Source of the DNA: Gammaproteobacteria bacterium
Lineage (GTDB): Bacteria; Pseudomonadota; Gammaproteobacteria; Xanthomonadales; SZUA-36
Length of the DNA: 64,000 bases
NCBI GenBank assembly: GCA_024277815.1
Contig: JAJRUM010000059.1
Coordinates: forward strand, 29,502-93,501
Reading direction: 5' to 3'
The notes below the pieces were generated by a model that saw only the letters and a list, made by a program, of their open reading frames with translations, did not search any database and was not told where the DNA came from. Below, piece by piece: positions 43,333-52,389 of the stretch (the first letter of the stretch is position 1; each line of letters begins with the position of its first letter). The position numbers and the translations under genes are program-made.

Positions 43333-43716
43333 ATGGAAAATGCAACACTGATTGTTCTACTGGCCCTTTTGCAATACACCTGGTTCTCAACCCGCGTTGG
43401 CATGGCGCGCGGCAAGTACCACGTTGATGCCCCGGCCTGCGAAGGTGACGAAACCTGGAGCCGCCTGTTCAGAATCCACCAAAACACCCTGGAGCAACTG
43501 GTCGTGATGATTCCGGCCGTCTACGCATTTGCATACTATGTCAGCAGCATGTGGGTGCTGGCAATTGGTGGTGTTTTCCTTATCGGCCGGTTTTTGTACT
43601 CCGCTGAATACCTGAAAGACCCCAAGACACGGGTACCGGGGATGGTGCTGACCATGCTGGCCAATATGACACTGGTGCTGGGTACGCTGGGTGTGCTGCT
43701 GGCAAAATCGTTCTAG
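43333..43716 (+). CDS. MAPEG family membrane protein
   Basis: 127 residues with four TM segments. It starts MENATLIVLLALLQYTWFST; FRIHQNTLEQLVVMIPAVYA near 48-67 is the conserved MAPEG motif (RxHxNxxE). The family includes glutathione S-transferases and leukotriene synthases of membranes; bacterial roles are mostly unassigned. ATG at 43333 has AAGGA upstream, whereas the frame extends to 43225. It is a separate gene after the adenosyltransferase. Confidence 0.88.
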   Translation: MENATLIVLLALLQYTWFSTRVGMARGKYHVDAPACEGDETWSRLFRIHQNTLEQLVVMIPAVYAFAYYVSSMWVLAIGGVFLIGRFLYSAEYLKDPKTRVPGMVLTMLANMTLVLGTLGVLLAKSF

Positions 43717-43743
43717 CACGCCGGCTATGGCCCCGGGGGGAAT

Positions 43744-44613
43744 ATGTCTTTATCAATTGACAGTCCTTACAAAGTAGATGCATCAGAAGCCTTCACGGTT
43801 TCATCCTGTCCAACAGGGCCAGATGGGGGCGTGGATGAGGAGTTGCTGACCCGGCAATTGAAAAAAGCCAGAAAACTGATAGCAAAATTGCAGCACCGGA
43901 TGTTCGCTGAAAACCAGCGGTCACTGCTGCTGGTTTTTCAGGCAATGGATGCTGCCGGCAAGGACAGTACCATCAGGGCAGTCACCAAAGGGGTTAACCC
44001 TGCCGGTTGCCGTGTCTGGTCATTTAAAAAACCATCTTCTGAAGAGCTGGATCATGATTTTCTGTGGCGAACCACGAAATCCATGCCCGAGCGTGGCTGC
44101 ATCGGGATATTCAATCGCAGCTATTATGAAGAAACGCTGGTGGTGCGGGTTCACCCAACCATATTACAGAATCAGCAAATCTCTGACTTGCCTGATGACC
44201 TGGAGACATTCTGGGCGGATCGTTTCGAGTCAATCAACGCCCTGGAAAAACACATGGTCCGGAATGGCACGGTCGTATTAAAATTCTGGCTGAATGTTTC
44301 AAAAAAAGAACAGCGGCAAAGGTTTTTATCCAGGCTGGATGAACCTGAAAAACACTGGAAGTTCTCTGTTGGCGACGTCAGGGAGAGAAGTTACTGGGAT
44401 GACTATATGCAAGCTTATGAGGCGATGATGCACGCCACTTCTACATCGTACGCACCCTGGTTTGCAATTCCTGCTGACAACAAACCCTATATGCGCCTGA
44501 CGGTGGCAGAAATCGTCCTGCAGGCATTGCAAAAAATGAACCCGCAATTTCCCAAAGTCCTGGAATCAGAGAAGACCAGGCTTGATGAGATGCGGCAAAT
44601 CCTGGAAAGCTAG
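43744..44613 (+). CDS. Polyphosphate kinase 2 family protein
   Basis: 289 residues. The Walker A-like motif AMDAAGKDSTIRAV is at 67-80, GCRVWSFKKPSSEELDHDFL follows, and the Walker B-like GIFNRSYYEETLVVRVHP near 117-134. LDEPEKHWKFSVGDVRERSY and the APWFAIPADNKPYMR segment near the end are typical. PPK2 enzymes phosphorylate AMP, ADP or NDPs using polyphosphate. The overall pattern recalls class III (dual AMP/ADP), but substrate choice cannot be settled by eye. It converges with mmsA, and 54 bases separate them. Confidence 0.9.
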   Translation: MSLSIDSPYKVDASEAFTVSSCPTGPDGGVDEELLTRQLKKARKLIAKLQHRMFAENQRSLLLVFQAMDAAGKDSTIRAVTKGVNPAGCRVWSFKKPSSEELDHDFLWRTTKSMPERGCIGIFNRSYYEETLVVRVHPTILQNQQISDLPDDLETFWADRFESINALEKHMVRNGTVVLKFWLNVSKKEQRQRFLSRLDEPEKHWKFSVGDVRERSYWDDYMQAYEAMMHATSTSYAPWFAIPADNKPYMRLTVAEIVLQALQKMNPQFPKVLESEKTRLDEMRQILES

Positions 44614-44667
44614 CGCAGCCAGCTACAAGCCTGCGGCCCAATTTCCATTGTTGCGTATTTGAGGCGG

Positions 44668-46164
44668 CTATCCCAGCTGCGGAAAATGAAAATCAGCACC
44701 TTTACGGATACCGGTGTGCCAGCGTTGGGTGACCGCCTTTACCCGTGTATAGAAGCGTATGCCCTCCGGGCCGTAAATATGGTGATCACCGAACAATGAC
44801 TGCTTCCAACCGCCAAAACTGTGGAACGCCATTGGTACCGGGATCGGAATATTGACACCCACCATGCCCACTTGGATCTGCTGTACAAAATTACGTGCTG
44901 CATCGCCATCACGGGTGAAAATGGACACGCCATTGCCGTAAACATGCGCGTTGATCAACGCCACACCCTCATCATAAGAACTTACTCTCACAACGCACAG
45001 AACCGGACCAAAAATTTCTTCCTGGTAAATGCGCATATCCGGGCTCACGCGATCAAACAGGCAACCGCCAATGAAGAAGCCATCGGGCTGCCCAGCATGA
45101 CTGAACGCCCGGCCATCTACGACCAACTCAGCACCCTCCGTCACTCCCAGATCAACGTAACCGGACACCCTGGCATGATGCTCGGCGGTGATTAGCGGGC
45201 CCATTTCAGCACCCTCGACATTTCCGGGCTCGATCGACAATGCGCGCGTACGTGGTTCAAGTTCGGCAACCAGTGCATCAGCAGTCTCGTCACCAACCAC
45301 CACGGCCACGGAAATCGCCATGCAACGCTCACCGGCAGAACCGAATGCCGATCCCATCAGCGCATCAGCCGTGGCCTCAAGTGGTGCATCAGGCATCACC
45401 AGCATGTGATTTTTGGCACCACCCAATGCTTGTACCCGCTTGCCATTGGCAGAACCCACTTCAAATATCTTTTTGGCAATCGGGGTTGAACCAACAAAAC
45501 TGATAGCCTTGATATCCTCGTGTGCCAGAATGGCATCAACTGCTTCACGGTCTCCATGGACAACATTGAATACGCCATCGGGAACACCAGCACGCTGGAT
45601 CAGCTCAGCCAACAACATGGATGCCCCCGGGTCACGCTCCGAAGGTTTCAGTACAAATGTGTTGCCACACACCAATGCCATCGGAATCATCCACAACGGC
45701 ACCATGGCCGGGAAATTAAAAGGCGTAATGCCGGCAACAACGCCAAGTGGTTGCCTGAACGAATAGGCATCCACACCGGAACCTACATTGTCGCTGAACT
45801 CACCTTTGAGCAACTGCGGTGCACCACATGCAAACTCGACCACTTCGAGACCACGAGTAACTTCGCCCAGCGCATCATCGCGAACCTTGCCGTGTTCGGA
45901 GGTCAGCAAGCCAGCTATTTCATCCCTGTGCTCTTCAATCAGATTTTTTAGACGAAACATACAGCGCGCCCGGCGCAATGCGGGCATGGCCGACCAGTCG
46001 GGAAAGGCTGCAGCAGCCACTTTGACAGCCAATCCAACTTCCCCGGCAGTGGCCAGAGGAACCTGCTTCTGAACCTGACCGGTCGCCGGGTCGAAAACAT
46101 CGCCAAAGCGGCCACTGGCACCTTTAATTTTCTTGCCGCCGACAAAATGTGTGAGTTTTTGCAT
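44668..46164 (-). CDS. mmsA: Methylmalonate-semialdehyde dehydrogenase (acylating)
   Basis: 498-residue CoA-dependent aldehyde dehydrogenase of valine and beta-alanine catabolism, making propionyl-CoA or acetyl-CoA from (methyl)malonate semialdehyde. Nucleophile C281 in [12 protein letters not shown]. Substrate-binding region [18 protein letters not shown] and the GGAKNH segment (GG rather than LGGKNP of ordinary ALDHs) are MmsA-specific. It is the third gene of ald - transaminase - mmsA, starting three bases after the transaminase stop, so the operon would turn beta-alanine into acetyl-CoA. Confidence 0.95.
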   Translation of the reverse strand: MQKLTHFVGGKKIKGASGRFGDVFDPATGQVQKQVPLATAGEVGLAVKVAAAAFPDWSAMPALRRARCMFRLKNLIEEHRDEIAGLLTSEHGKVRDDALGEVTRGLEVVEFACGAPQLLKGEFSDNVGSGVDAYSFRQPLGVVAGITPFNFPAMVPLWMIPMALVCGNTFVLKPSERDPGASMLLAELIQRAGVPDGVFNVVHGDREAVDAILAHEDIKAISFVGSTPIAKKIFEVGSANGKRVQALGGAKNHMLVMPDAPLEATADALMGSAFGSAGERCMAISVAVVVGDETADALVAELEPRTRALSIEPGNVEGAEMGPLITAEHHARVSGYVDLGVTEGAELVVDGRAFSHAGQPDGFFIGGCLFDRVSPDMRIYQEEIFGPVLCVVRVSSYDEGVALINAHVYGNGVSIFTRDGDAARNFVQQIQVGMVGVNIPIPVPMAFHSFGGWKQSLFGDHHIYGPEGIRFYTRVKAVTQRWHTGIRKGADFHFPQLG

Positions 46165-46167
46165 GAT

Positions 46168-47484
46168 TTACAGTGTCTTCAGTAGTGTTCTGATTGTTTC
46201 TACGGCTTGTTGCATATGGCTTTCTTCCATAATCAACGGCGGGCTGAAAGCGATCGTATCACCGGTAACCCTGATCATCAGGCCGGCATCAAATGTCTTT
46301 TGCACCAGCTCCATTCCTCGCGCACCCGGCTGGCCTTCGAGCGCTGCCAGCTCAACCGCGCCCATCAGTCCGTAGTTACGAACGTCGATGACATGTGGTT
46401 CACCCTTGAGTGAATGCAGGCCATCTTCAAACACCGGTGCCATGGTCGCTGCACGCTGGAACAGGCCCTCGTCGGCATACACATGCTGGGTTGCCGTACA
46501 GGCAGCAACAGCCAGTGGATGTGCAGAGTAGGTATAGCCGTGGAACAGTTCTATTGCACCACCCGGTTTAGACATGAATTCGTCATAAATTTGCCCACTG
46601 ACGAACACCGCACCCATGGGAACCGTACCGCTGGTCAGACCCTTGGCTGTGGTAATGATATCGGGTGTGACATCAAAGGCCTGGGACGCAAAATTGGCTC
46701 CCAGACGGCCAAAGCCGGTAATGACTTCATCAAAAATCAGCAGGATGTCGTGCCGGTCACAAATTTCGCGCAAACGTTTCAGATAGCCTTGTGGCGGCAT
46801 CAGGACGCCAGCCGAGCCTGCAATTGGCTCGACAATGACTGCAGCGACGTTAGATGGGTGGTGTAACTCGAGAATCCGCTCCAGTTCATCGGCATACTCA
46901 ACACCATGCTCTGGCAATCCCCGTGAAAAAGCATTACCGGGTATCGAGTGCGTATGCGGCAAGTGGTCCACACCGGGGATCATCGTATTTGAGAACTGCA
47001 AGCGGTTGTTGGCGATGCCACCAACAGATATTCCGCCGAAGCCGACACCGTGGTAGCCACGCTCACGGCCAATCAGGCGCGTGCGCGAAGCCTGGCCGCG
47101 CTCTTTCTGGTAGGCCAGCGCAATCTTCAGCGCTGTATCGACCGACTCCGATCCGGAATTGGTGAAAAACACGTGATCTATGCCGTCCGGCGTCAACTCG
47201 GTCAGCACGTCAGCCACTTCAAAGGCCGCCGGGTGTGCGAAATTGAAATGCGGTGCATAGTCCATTTCAGCGGCCTGATCCTGAATAGCCCTGACAATCT
47301 GTGGATGGCCGTGGCCTGCGTTGCAGCACCACAAACCCGCGACCATATCAAGGATCTGGCGATCATCCGGGGTGTAGTAATACATGCCTTGCGCGCGTTC
47401 TACCAGGCGGGGCTGTTTCTTGAATGCCCGGTTGCTCGTAAATGGTATCCAAAATGAATCCATTGAAAGGTTATGTGCTTTCAT
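46168..47484 (-). CDS. Beta-alanine (omega-amino acid):pyruvate transaminase
   Basis: 438-residue class III aminotransferase. SMDSFWIPFTSNRAFKK near the N terminus is typical of omega-amino acid:pyruvate transaminases. The PLP pocket has TNSGSESVDTALK near 108, FDEVITGFGRLG near 251 and the Schiff-base lysine K281 in TTAKGLTSG. Paired with mmsA downstream and alanine dehydrogenase upstream, it would convert beta-alanine and pyruvate to malonate semialdehyde and alanine, with Ald regenerating pyruvate. The exact amino donor (beta-alanine, GABA, taurine) is inferred from context. Confidence 0.9.
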   Translation of the reverse strand: MKAHNLSMDSFWIPFTSNRAFKKQPRLVERAQGMYYYTPDDRQILDMVAGLWCCNAGHGHPQIVRAIQDQAAEMDYAPHFNFAHPAAFEVADVLTELTPDGIDHVFFTNSGSESVDTALKIALAYQKERGQASRTRLIGRERGYHGVGFGGISVGGIANNRLQFSNTMIPGVDHLPHTHSIPGNAFSRGLPEHGVEYADELERILELHHPSNVAAVIVEPIAGSAGVLMPPQGYLKRLREICDRHDILLIFDEVITGFGRLGANFASQAFDVTPDIITTAKGLTSGTVPMGAVFVSGQIYDEFMSKPGGAIELFHGYTYSAHPLAVAACTATQHVYADEGLFQRAATMAPVFEDGLHSLKGEPHVIDVRNYGLMGAVELAALEGQPGARGMELVQKTFDAGLMIRVTGDTIAFSPPLIMEESHMQQAVETIRTLLKTL

Positions 47485-47523
47485 TTTGTTTACTCCTCAA
47501 AAACTCCGGGCACCCGCTGGCTG

Positions 47524-48645
47524 TCATGCTGTCGCCAGCGCTTTCCCAGCCTCTACATAATCATAGCCGAGGTCACGCGCAACATCTTCATAGGTAACCA
47601 TACCACGGTGCACATTCAGGCCTTCCAGTAAGTGTGGGTCATCCAGCAAGGCCTGTTTTGCACCTTTGTTGGCCAACGCCAATACAAACGGCAGCGTGAC
47701 ATTGTTCAATGCAAAGGTGGATGTGCGCGGCACCGCACCCGGCATATTGGCGACACAGTAATGCACTATGCCATCCACAATGTAGGTCGGCTCCTCATGC
47801 GTGGTTGCGTGCGAGGTCTCAAAACAACCACCCTGATCAATGGCCACATCAACCAGCACTGAGCCCGGGCGCATATCGCCGAAGTGTTCGCGGGTAACCA
47901 GCTTGGGTGCCGCAGCGCCTGGAATCAGTACCCCGCCAATGACCAGGTCTGCATGGTGCAGATGACGTTCGATGGCCGCGGCACTCGAATACACCGTTTG
48001 AACGCGACCGTGAAAAATTGCATCAAAATGCTGCAGCACTTCCATGCTGCGATCAAGAACCACGACCCGGGCGCCCATGCCTACCGCCATCTGGGTTGCA
48101 TTAAAGCCCACTGTGCCACCACCGATAATCACCACCTTGGCAGGCTCGACACCGGGTACACCACCCAATAAAACACCGGAGCCGCCATGCGCCTTTTCGA
48201 GGCACCAGGCCCCTGCCTGGATAGAAAGGCGACCGGCCACTTCCGACATCGGTGCCAGCAATGGCAAATGGCCATGCTGGTCAGTGACGGTTTCATAAGC
48301 AATACAGGTTGCACCGCTGGCCACCAGGTCTTCGGTCTGCGCCGCATCCGGCGCAAGGTGAAGATAGGTAAACAAGGTCTGGTCAGCACGCAACATGGCA
48401 CGCTCAACCGCCTGCGGTTCCTTGACCTTGACGATCATCTCCGCTTGCTCAAACACTGCCTGTGGCGTGTCGAGAACCTGTGCACCGGCGGCGGAATAAT
48501 CATAATCCGACATGCCAATACCCAGGCCGGCATTGGTTTCCACACCAACTTCATGGCCCTGCCTGACCAGTTCATGAACCGATGCGGGCACCAGGCCGAC
48601 ACGATATTCATTATTCTTTATTTCCTTCGGGACGCCGATTCTCAT
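47524..48645 (-). CDS. ald: Alanine dehydrogenase
   Basis: 373-residue NAD-dependent alanine dehydrogenase. MRIGVPKEIKNNEYRVGLVP is the signature start, with the catalytic Lys and His downstream (VKVKEPQ, LFTYLHLA). The NAD fold has VIIGGGTVGFNATQMA near 172. It probably recycles the alanine formed by the neighbouring transaminase, giving pyruvate and ammonia. It leads the operon and diverges from an Lrp-type regulator, a common arrangement in which that regulator activates ald. Confidence 0.95.
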   Translation of the reverse strand: MRIGVPKEIKNNEYRVGLVPASVHELVRQGHEVGVETNAGLGIGMSDYDYSAAGAQVLDTPQAVFEQAEMIVKVKEPQAVERAMLRADQTLFTYLHLAPDAAQTEDLVASGATCIAYETVTDQHGHLPLLAPMSEVAGRLSIQAGAWCLEKAHGGSGVLLGGVPGVEPAKVVIIGGGTVGFNATQMAVGMGARVVVLDRSMEVLQHFDAIFHGRVQTVYSSAAAIERHLHHADLVIGGVLIPGAAAPKLVTREHFGDMRPGSVLVDVAIDQGGCFETSHATTHEEPTYIVDGIVHYCVANMPGAVPRTSTFALNNVTLPFVLALANKGAKQALLDDPHLLEGLNVHRGMVTYEDVARDLGYDYVEAGKALATA

Positions 48646-48670
48646 GTTGCACCTTCAATAATGCATGAAT

Positions 48671-48689
48671 AAACTATTTTATATAGTTT
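48671..48689. promoter_or_regulatory. AT-rich palindrome, candidate Lrp-type operator
   Basis: AAACTA (48671-48676) and TAGTTT (48684-48689) form an inverted repeat with an AT-only 7-base spacer, in the AT-rich 120-base gap between ald and the lrp-like gene. Lrp/AsnC proteins bind AT-rich imperfect palindromes of about this size. Confidence 0.45.
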
Positions 48690-48765
48690 AAAGTAGTTTT
48701 TTATGCTATTTATATTATTCAGATGACTATTAACTCTTAATTAAGACATTTTTCCAGTGGATTAG

Positions 48766-49251
48766 ATGAGTAAGCAGCGGAAGAGCCCCAGAATACTGGA
48801 CCGGACCGACAAGCGCATACTTGAATGCCTGCAACTCGATGGCCGGATTTCCAATGTGCAATTGGCTCGCAAGGTTAATTTGACACCCACCCCATGCATG
48901 GAGCGGGTCAAGCGCCTTGAGCGACGCGGTTATATTCGTGGCTATACGGCCATTCTGAATCCGGAACTGGTCAACGCCAGCCTGCTGGTATTTGTTGAAA
49001 TAGATCTCTCACACAACTCACCAGACGCCTTCCGAAAATTTCGCGATGAAGCACGCCGCTTACCGGAAATCATGGATTGTCACCTGGTGTCAGGAAACTT
49101 TGACTATCTGATCAAAGCCCGCGTCAGCGATATGAAAGCCTATCGTGAGTTGCTGGGCGACAAGATACTCTCTCTTCCCGGGGTTAATGGCTCACGCAGC
49201 TATGTGGTCATGGAAGAAGTCAAAGAAACCCTGAACCTGCCATTATTCTAA
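48766..49251 (+). CDS. Lrp/AsnC family transcriptional regulator
   Basis: 161 residues. N-terminal HTH (DRTDKRILECLQLDGRISNV, then LARKVNLTPTPCMERVKRLE) and C-terminal RAM domain (about 75-155, with YLIKARVSDMKAYRELL and LPGVNGSRSYVVMEEVK). It is close to Lrp itself, which ends in a similar segment. The divergent ald operon is the likely target, with alanine or leucine as effector in the family. The HDAC-like gene starts 10 bases downstream on the same strand. Confidence 0.93.
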   Translation: MSKQRKSPRILDRTDKRILECLQLDGRISNVQLARKVNLTPTPCMERVKRLERRGYIRGYTAILNPELVNASLLVFVEIDLSHNSPDAFRKFRDEARRLPEIMDCHLVSGNFDYLIKARVSDMKAYRELLGDKILSLPGVNGSRSYVVMEEVKETLNLPLF

Positions 49252-49261
49252 GGCCAGGCAT

Positions 49262-50176
49262 ATGACCACCATCATCATCCAGCATGACGAATGTTTGCGC
49301 CATAACCCCGGGCCAAGGCACCCGGAATCAGCGCAGCGGGTAAGTGCCGTACTCGGCGGCATCGAAGACATTAAAGGCCTGCAAAAACTTCCTGCGCCCC
49401 TCGCCAGCGATACACAGATTGAGCGTGCCCACCCAGCAGAGTTCTGGGCTGCAATGAAGGCAAATGAACCTGCAAATGGACAGTTCTGCATTGATCCCGA
49501 TACCGCAATGAGCAACGGCTCCATCAGCGCTGTGCGAAGAGCCAGCGGCGCTATCTGTTTTGCCATTGACCAGATCCTGGCGGGCAAAGCACTCAGGGCT
49601 TTTTGTGCCGTCCGCCCACCAGGACATCACTGCGAGCCCGACAATGCTATGGGTTTCTGCCTGATCAACCACATCGCCATAGGGGCGCTACAGGCACTGG
49701 CCCACAGCGACATCAAGCGGGTCGCCATCATCGACTTTGATGTACACCACGGCAATGGCACGCAGGCGATATTTGAACAAAACCCGGATGTCATGTACGT
49801 ATCCAGCCACCAACTGCCGCTGTATCCCGGCACTGGCCATATTGAGGAAACCGGCTGTGGAAACATTCTCAACCTGCCACTGGCCGCAGGGGATGGTAGC
49901 GGGGCTTTTCGTAGCAGTTGGAGCAGGCTGGGACTGCCTGCAATTCACAGTTTTGAACCCGACCTGATCCTGGTTTCAGCAGGCTTTGACGCCCACCAGC
50001 GCGACCCGTTGGCGCAACTGGAACTGGAGGATGCAGATTATCGCTGGATTACGGAAGAAATCTGCGACCTGTCGACAGAAAACGCCCAGGGGCGCGTCAT
50101 CTCAATACTGGAAGGCGGGTATGACCTCAAAGCGCTCGCCAGCGCCAGTCGCGCACATGTGCTGGGTTTAATATGA
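49262..50176 (+). CDS. Histone deacetylase-like amidohydrolase
   Basis: 304-residue zinc hydrolase of the HDAC superfamily. RPPGHHCEP near 118-126 holds the catalytic His pair; IDFDVHHGNGTQAIF near 157-171 supplies zinc ligands, and SAGFDAHQRDPL near 240 the third; the catalytic Tyr is replaced or lies in a GGYDL segment (LEGGYDLKAL). Bacterial members include acetylpolyamine and acetoin-utilisation types. With transaminase/mmsA genes next door and a PuuB-like oxidase downstream, acetylpolyamine deacetylation is a fair inference but unproven. It overlaps the MOSC gene by 4 bases. Confidence 0.9.
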   Translation: MTTIIIQHDECLRHNPGPRHPESAQRVSAVLGGIEDIKGLQKLPAPLASDTQIERAHPAEFWAAMKANEPANGQFCIDPDTAMSNGSISAVRRASGAICFAIDQILAGKALRAFCAVRPPGHHCEPDNAMGFCLINHIAIGALQALAHSDIKRVAIIDFDVHHGNGTQAIFEQNPDVMYVSSHQLPLYPGTGHIEETGCGNILNLPLAAGDGSGAFRSSWSRLGLPAIHSFEPDLILVSAGFDAHQRDPLAQLELEDADYRWITEEICDLSTENAQGRVISILEGGYDLKALASASRAHVLGLI

Positions 50177-50763
50177 AGACATATCTTGGCAAGACGCTGA
50201 CAGGAAAAGTCGCCTCGTTGCATATGGGCAACAATGAAGACTTGAGCAAGCAGTCACGCGCATCATTGACTGCAGAAATCGGGGGGTTCACCGGCGACAA
50301 ACACCAAGGCCACAGGCGCGAAACCTGGCAAGGTGAATGGCAACCCGCAGGCACGATACGGCGCAACGAACGTATGTGGTCCGGTGTATCAGTTGAAGAA
50401 CTGACGCTCATTACCGAGCGTCTTGAACTGACTGAACCGCTATCTCCGGCCACCCTGGGAGCCAACCTGTGTATAGAAGGCATTCCTGAATTCTCACTAC
50501 TGCCCAAGGGCACAACGCTGTGGTTTCCCTCCGGCGCAGTGTTGGTGGTGGAGGAATACAACCCACCCTGTGCCGACATGGGCGCACAGATCGCCTCAAA
50601 ATACTCCACCCGCTCAAACCAGCCACTCACCGATAAATCATGGCTACGCCCGGCAGCAGGCCGGCGTGGTGTGGTCGGCGTTGTTGATGTCCCTGGTGAG
50701 ATTGGTGTTGGCGATGAAGTGGAGGTACGCATCTATGAGGAGCCCGTCATCCACCTGCGATAA
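50173..50763 (+). CDS. MOSC domain protein
   Basis: 196 residues; MOSC domain beta barrel with the conserved Cys in YNPPCADMG near 137 and GVSVEELTLITERL, ATLGANLCIEG and RRGVVGVVDVPGEIGVGDEV. MOSC proteins (YiiM, MoaA-linked, mARC relatives) handle molybdenum cofactor sulfur or reduce N-hydroxylated compounds. The KTYLGKTLTGKVASLHMGNN start is typical of short stand-alone members. Its ATG overlaps the HDAC-like stop (ATGA), so the two are coupled. Confidence 0.88.
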   Translation: MKTYLGKTLTGKVASLHMGNNEDLSKQSRASLTAEIGGFTGDKHQGHRRETWQGEWQPAGTIRRNERMWSGVSVEELTLITERLELTEPLSPATLGANLCIEGIPEFSLLPKGTTLWFPSGAVLVVEEYNPPCADMGAQIASKYSTRSNQPLTDKSWLRPAAGRRGVVGVVDVPGEIGVGDEVEVRIYEEPVIHLR

Positions 50764-50850
50764 GCGGTTTAAAATACAGGCTACTTGCGTATAGGCAAGG
50801 TTGTCTGGAAAAAGCCTGGTATCTAAATTACCCCAACAAAATAACGAACC

Positions 50851-52389
50851 ATGGGTGTTTTAGATTTGAACCGGGTCAACTCGATAGTTATTGGCGCAGG
50901 ACACAACGGCTTGGTATGTGCTGCCTACCTGGCAAAGAAAGGTCACAGCGTACTGGTGCTCGAGTCTTCAGATACGCTCGGCGGACTGGCCGCCGGCCGT
51001 GAGTTTCATCCTGGCTTCAAGACATCAGTCGCACACTCCATCAATCATTTTCCGCAGAAAATCATCAAGGATCTGGCGCTTGAATCATTTGGTTTCGGTG
51101 CGCCGGCAGAGCCGTTGCCAACCACTGGTCTCAGTCTGGATGGTAGTCACGTCGTGTTGCAAAAAGATACGCTGACTGGTGTCGGTGAGAGTGATATTAC
51201 TGCTTACCGGCATATTTCCCGGTTGCTGCAACGCTTTGCTGACAGGCTGGAGCCATTTTGGCTCAAAACCATACCGCGGGTGGGCATCAAAAACCTAACA
51301 GACCTGCTGACATTCGGGCAGATGGGCTTGCGCGTGCGAATGCTGGGTAAAGCAGACATGCGTGAGTTCATGCGCATCACGACGCTACCGGTCCGCGACC
51401 TGATGGACGAGAACTTTGAGCATGACATCCTGAAAGCCATGCTGAGCTGGGATGGGCTTGTCGGCTCAAAACTGGCCCCGCGTTCACCGAATCATGCCGT
51501 ACTCGCAATGCTCTATCGCAGAGTTGGTGGACAGCATGGCAGTGTCGCAAGCCTGATTAAGGCGCTCGTTTCTGCTGCTAGCGCTGCCGGTGCCGATATC
51601 CGTACCTCGACAGCCGTCGAAAAAGTACTGGTCAAGGCGGATGACAAGGGGCTCATCGCACATGGTGTAAGACTGGCCAATGGGGAGATAATTGAGGCAG
51701 ACCGCATTATCTCAGCGACAGACCCCCAAACAACCTTCCTGAAGCTGGTTGGCGTGGCAAACCTGGAAATCGAATTCACCAACCGCATCCGGCGTTTGCG
51801 CTGTGAGGGCTACGTTGCAAAACTACATCTTGCATTGAGTGATTTACCAAAATTCCCTGGCTTACGGAAACCCGGGGGGCGAATGATCATTGCCCCGAAT
51901 ATGGATGCCATTGAGTTTGCATTCGATGACGCCAAATATGGTGAATGTTCACAGCAACCGGTCATGGAAATCATTATTCCCAGCATCTATGACGACTCGC
52001 TGGCACCGCTTGGGAAACATGTACTCTCGGCCCATGTCATGTATGCACCCTACCAGCACAAAGGTGGTTGGGACGACGCAAAACGCGAGGCATTTACTGC
52101 ACGGGCCATCGACACGATTGCACGCTATGCGCCCGGGATCAAAGAACAAATCATTCAGAGTGAATTGCTGACACCGCTGGACCTGGAACACGAATTCAAT
52201 GTCACCGGTGGTCACTGGCACCATACTGAATTTGCACTGGACCAGTCCTTGATGATGCGCCCAACCTACGAGGCAGCACAATACAGCACACCCATACCCG
52301 GCCTGTACCTTTGCGGTGCCGGCAGTCATCCGGGCGGTGACCTGACCGGTGGGCCGGGCCACAACGCGGCGCAGGAGATCCTGCGATGA
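50851..52389 (+). CDS. Phytoene desaturase-like FAD oxidoreductase (first of a tandem pair)
   Basis: 512 residues. Dinucleotide motif SIVIGAGHNGLVCAAYLAKK near 11-30 and VLESSDTLGGLAAG define the CrtI/NOX-like amine oxidase group. YLCGAGSHPGGDLTGGPGHN near the C terminus is the second FAD motif. The weak AAAATAACG spacer before the ATG has no clear ribosome site. Its stop overlaps the start of a related gene by 4 bases. The two share the fold but differ in the middle third. No carotenoid genes (crtB, crtE) are near, so the substrate is not phytoene by context. Confidence 0.85.
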   Translation: MGVLDLNRVNSIVIGAGHNGLVCAAYLAKKGHSVLVLESSDTLGGLAAGREFHPGFKTSVAHSINHFPQKIIKDLALESFGFGAPAEPLPTTGLSLDGSHVVLQKDTLTGVGESDITAYRHISRLLQRFADRLEPFWLKTIPRVGIKNLTDLLTFGQMGLRVRMLGKADMREFMRITTLPVRDLMDENFEHDILKAMLSWDGLVGSKLAPRSPNHAVLAMLYRRVGGQHGSVASLIKALVSAASAAGADIRTSTAVEKVLVKADDKGLIAHGVRLANGEIIEADRIISATDPQTTFLKLVGVANLEIEFTNRIRRLRCEGYVAKLHLALSDLPKFPGLRKPGGRMIIAPNMDAIEFAFDDAKYGECSQQPVMEIIIPSIYDDSLAPLGKHVLSAHVMYAPYQHKGGWDDAKREAFTARAIDTIARYAPGIKEQIIQSELLTPLDLEHEFNVTGGHWHHTEFALDQSLMMRPTYEAAQYSTPIPGLYLCGAGSHPGGDLTGGPGHNAAQEILR

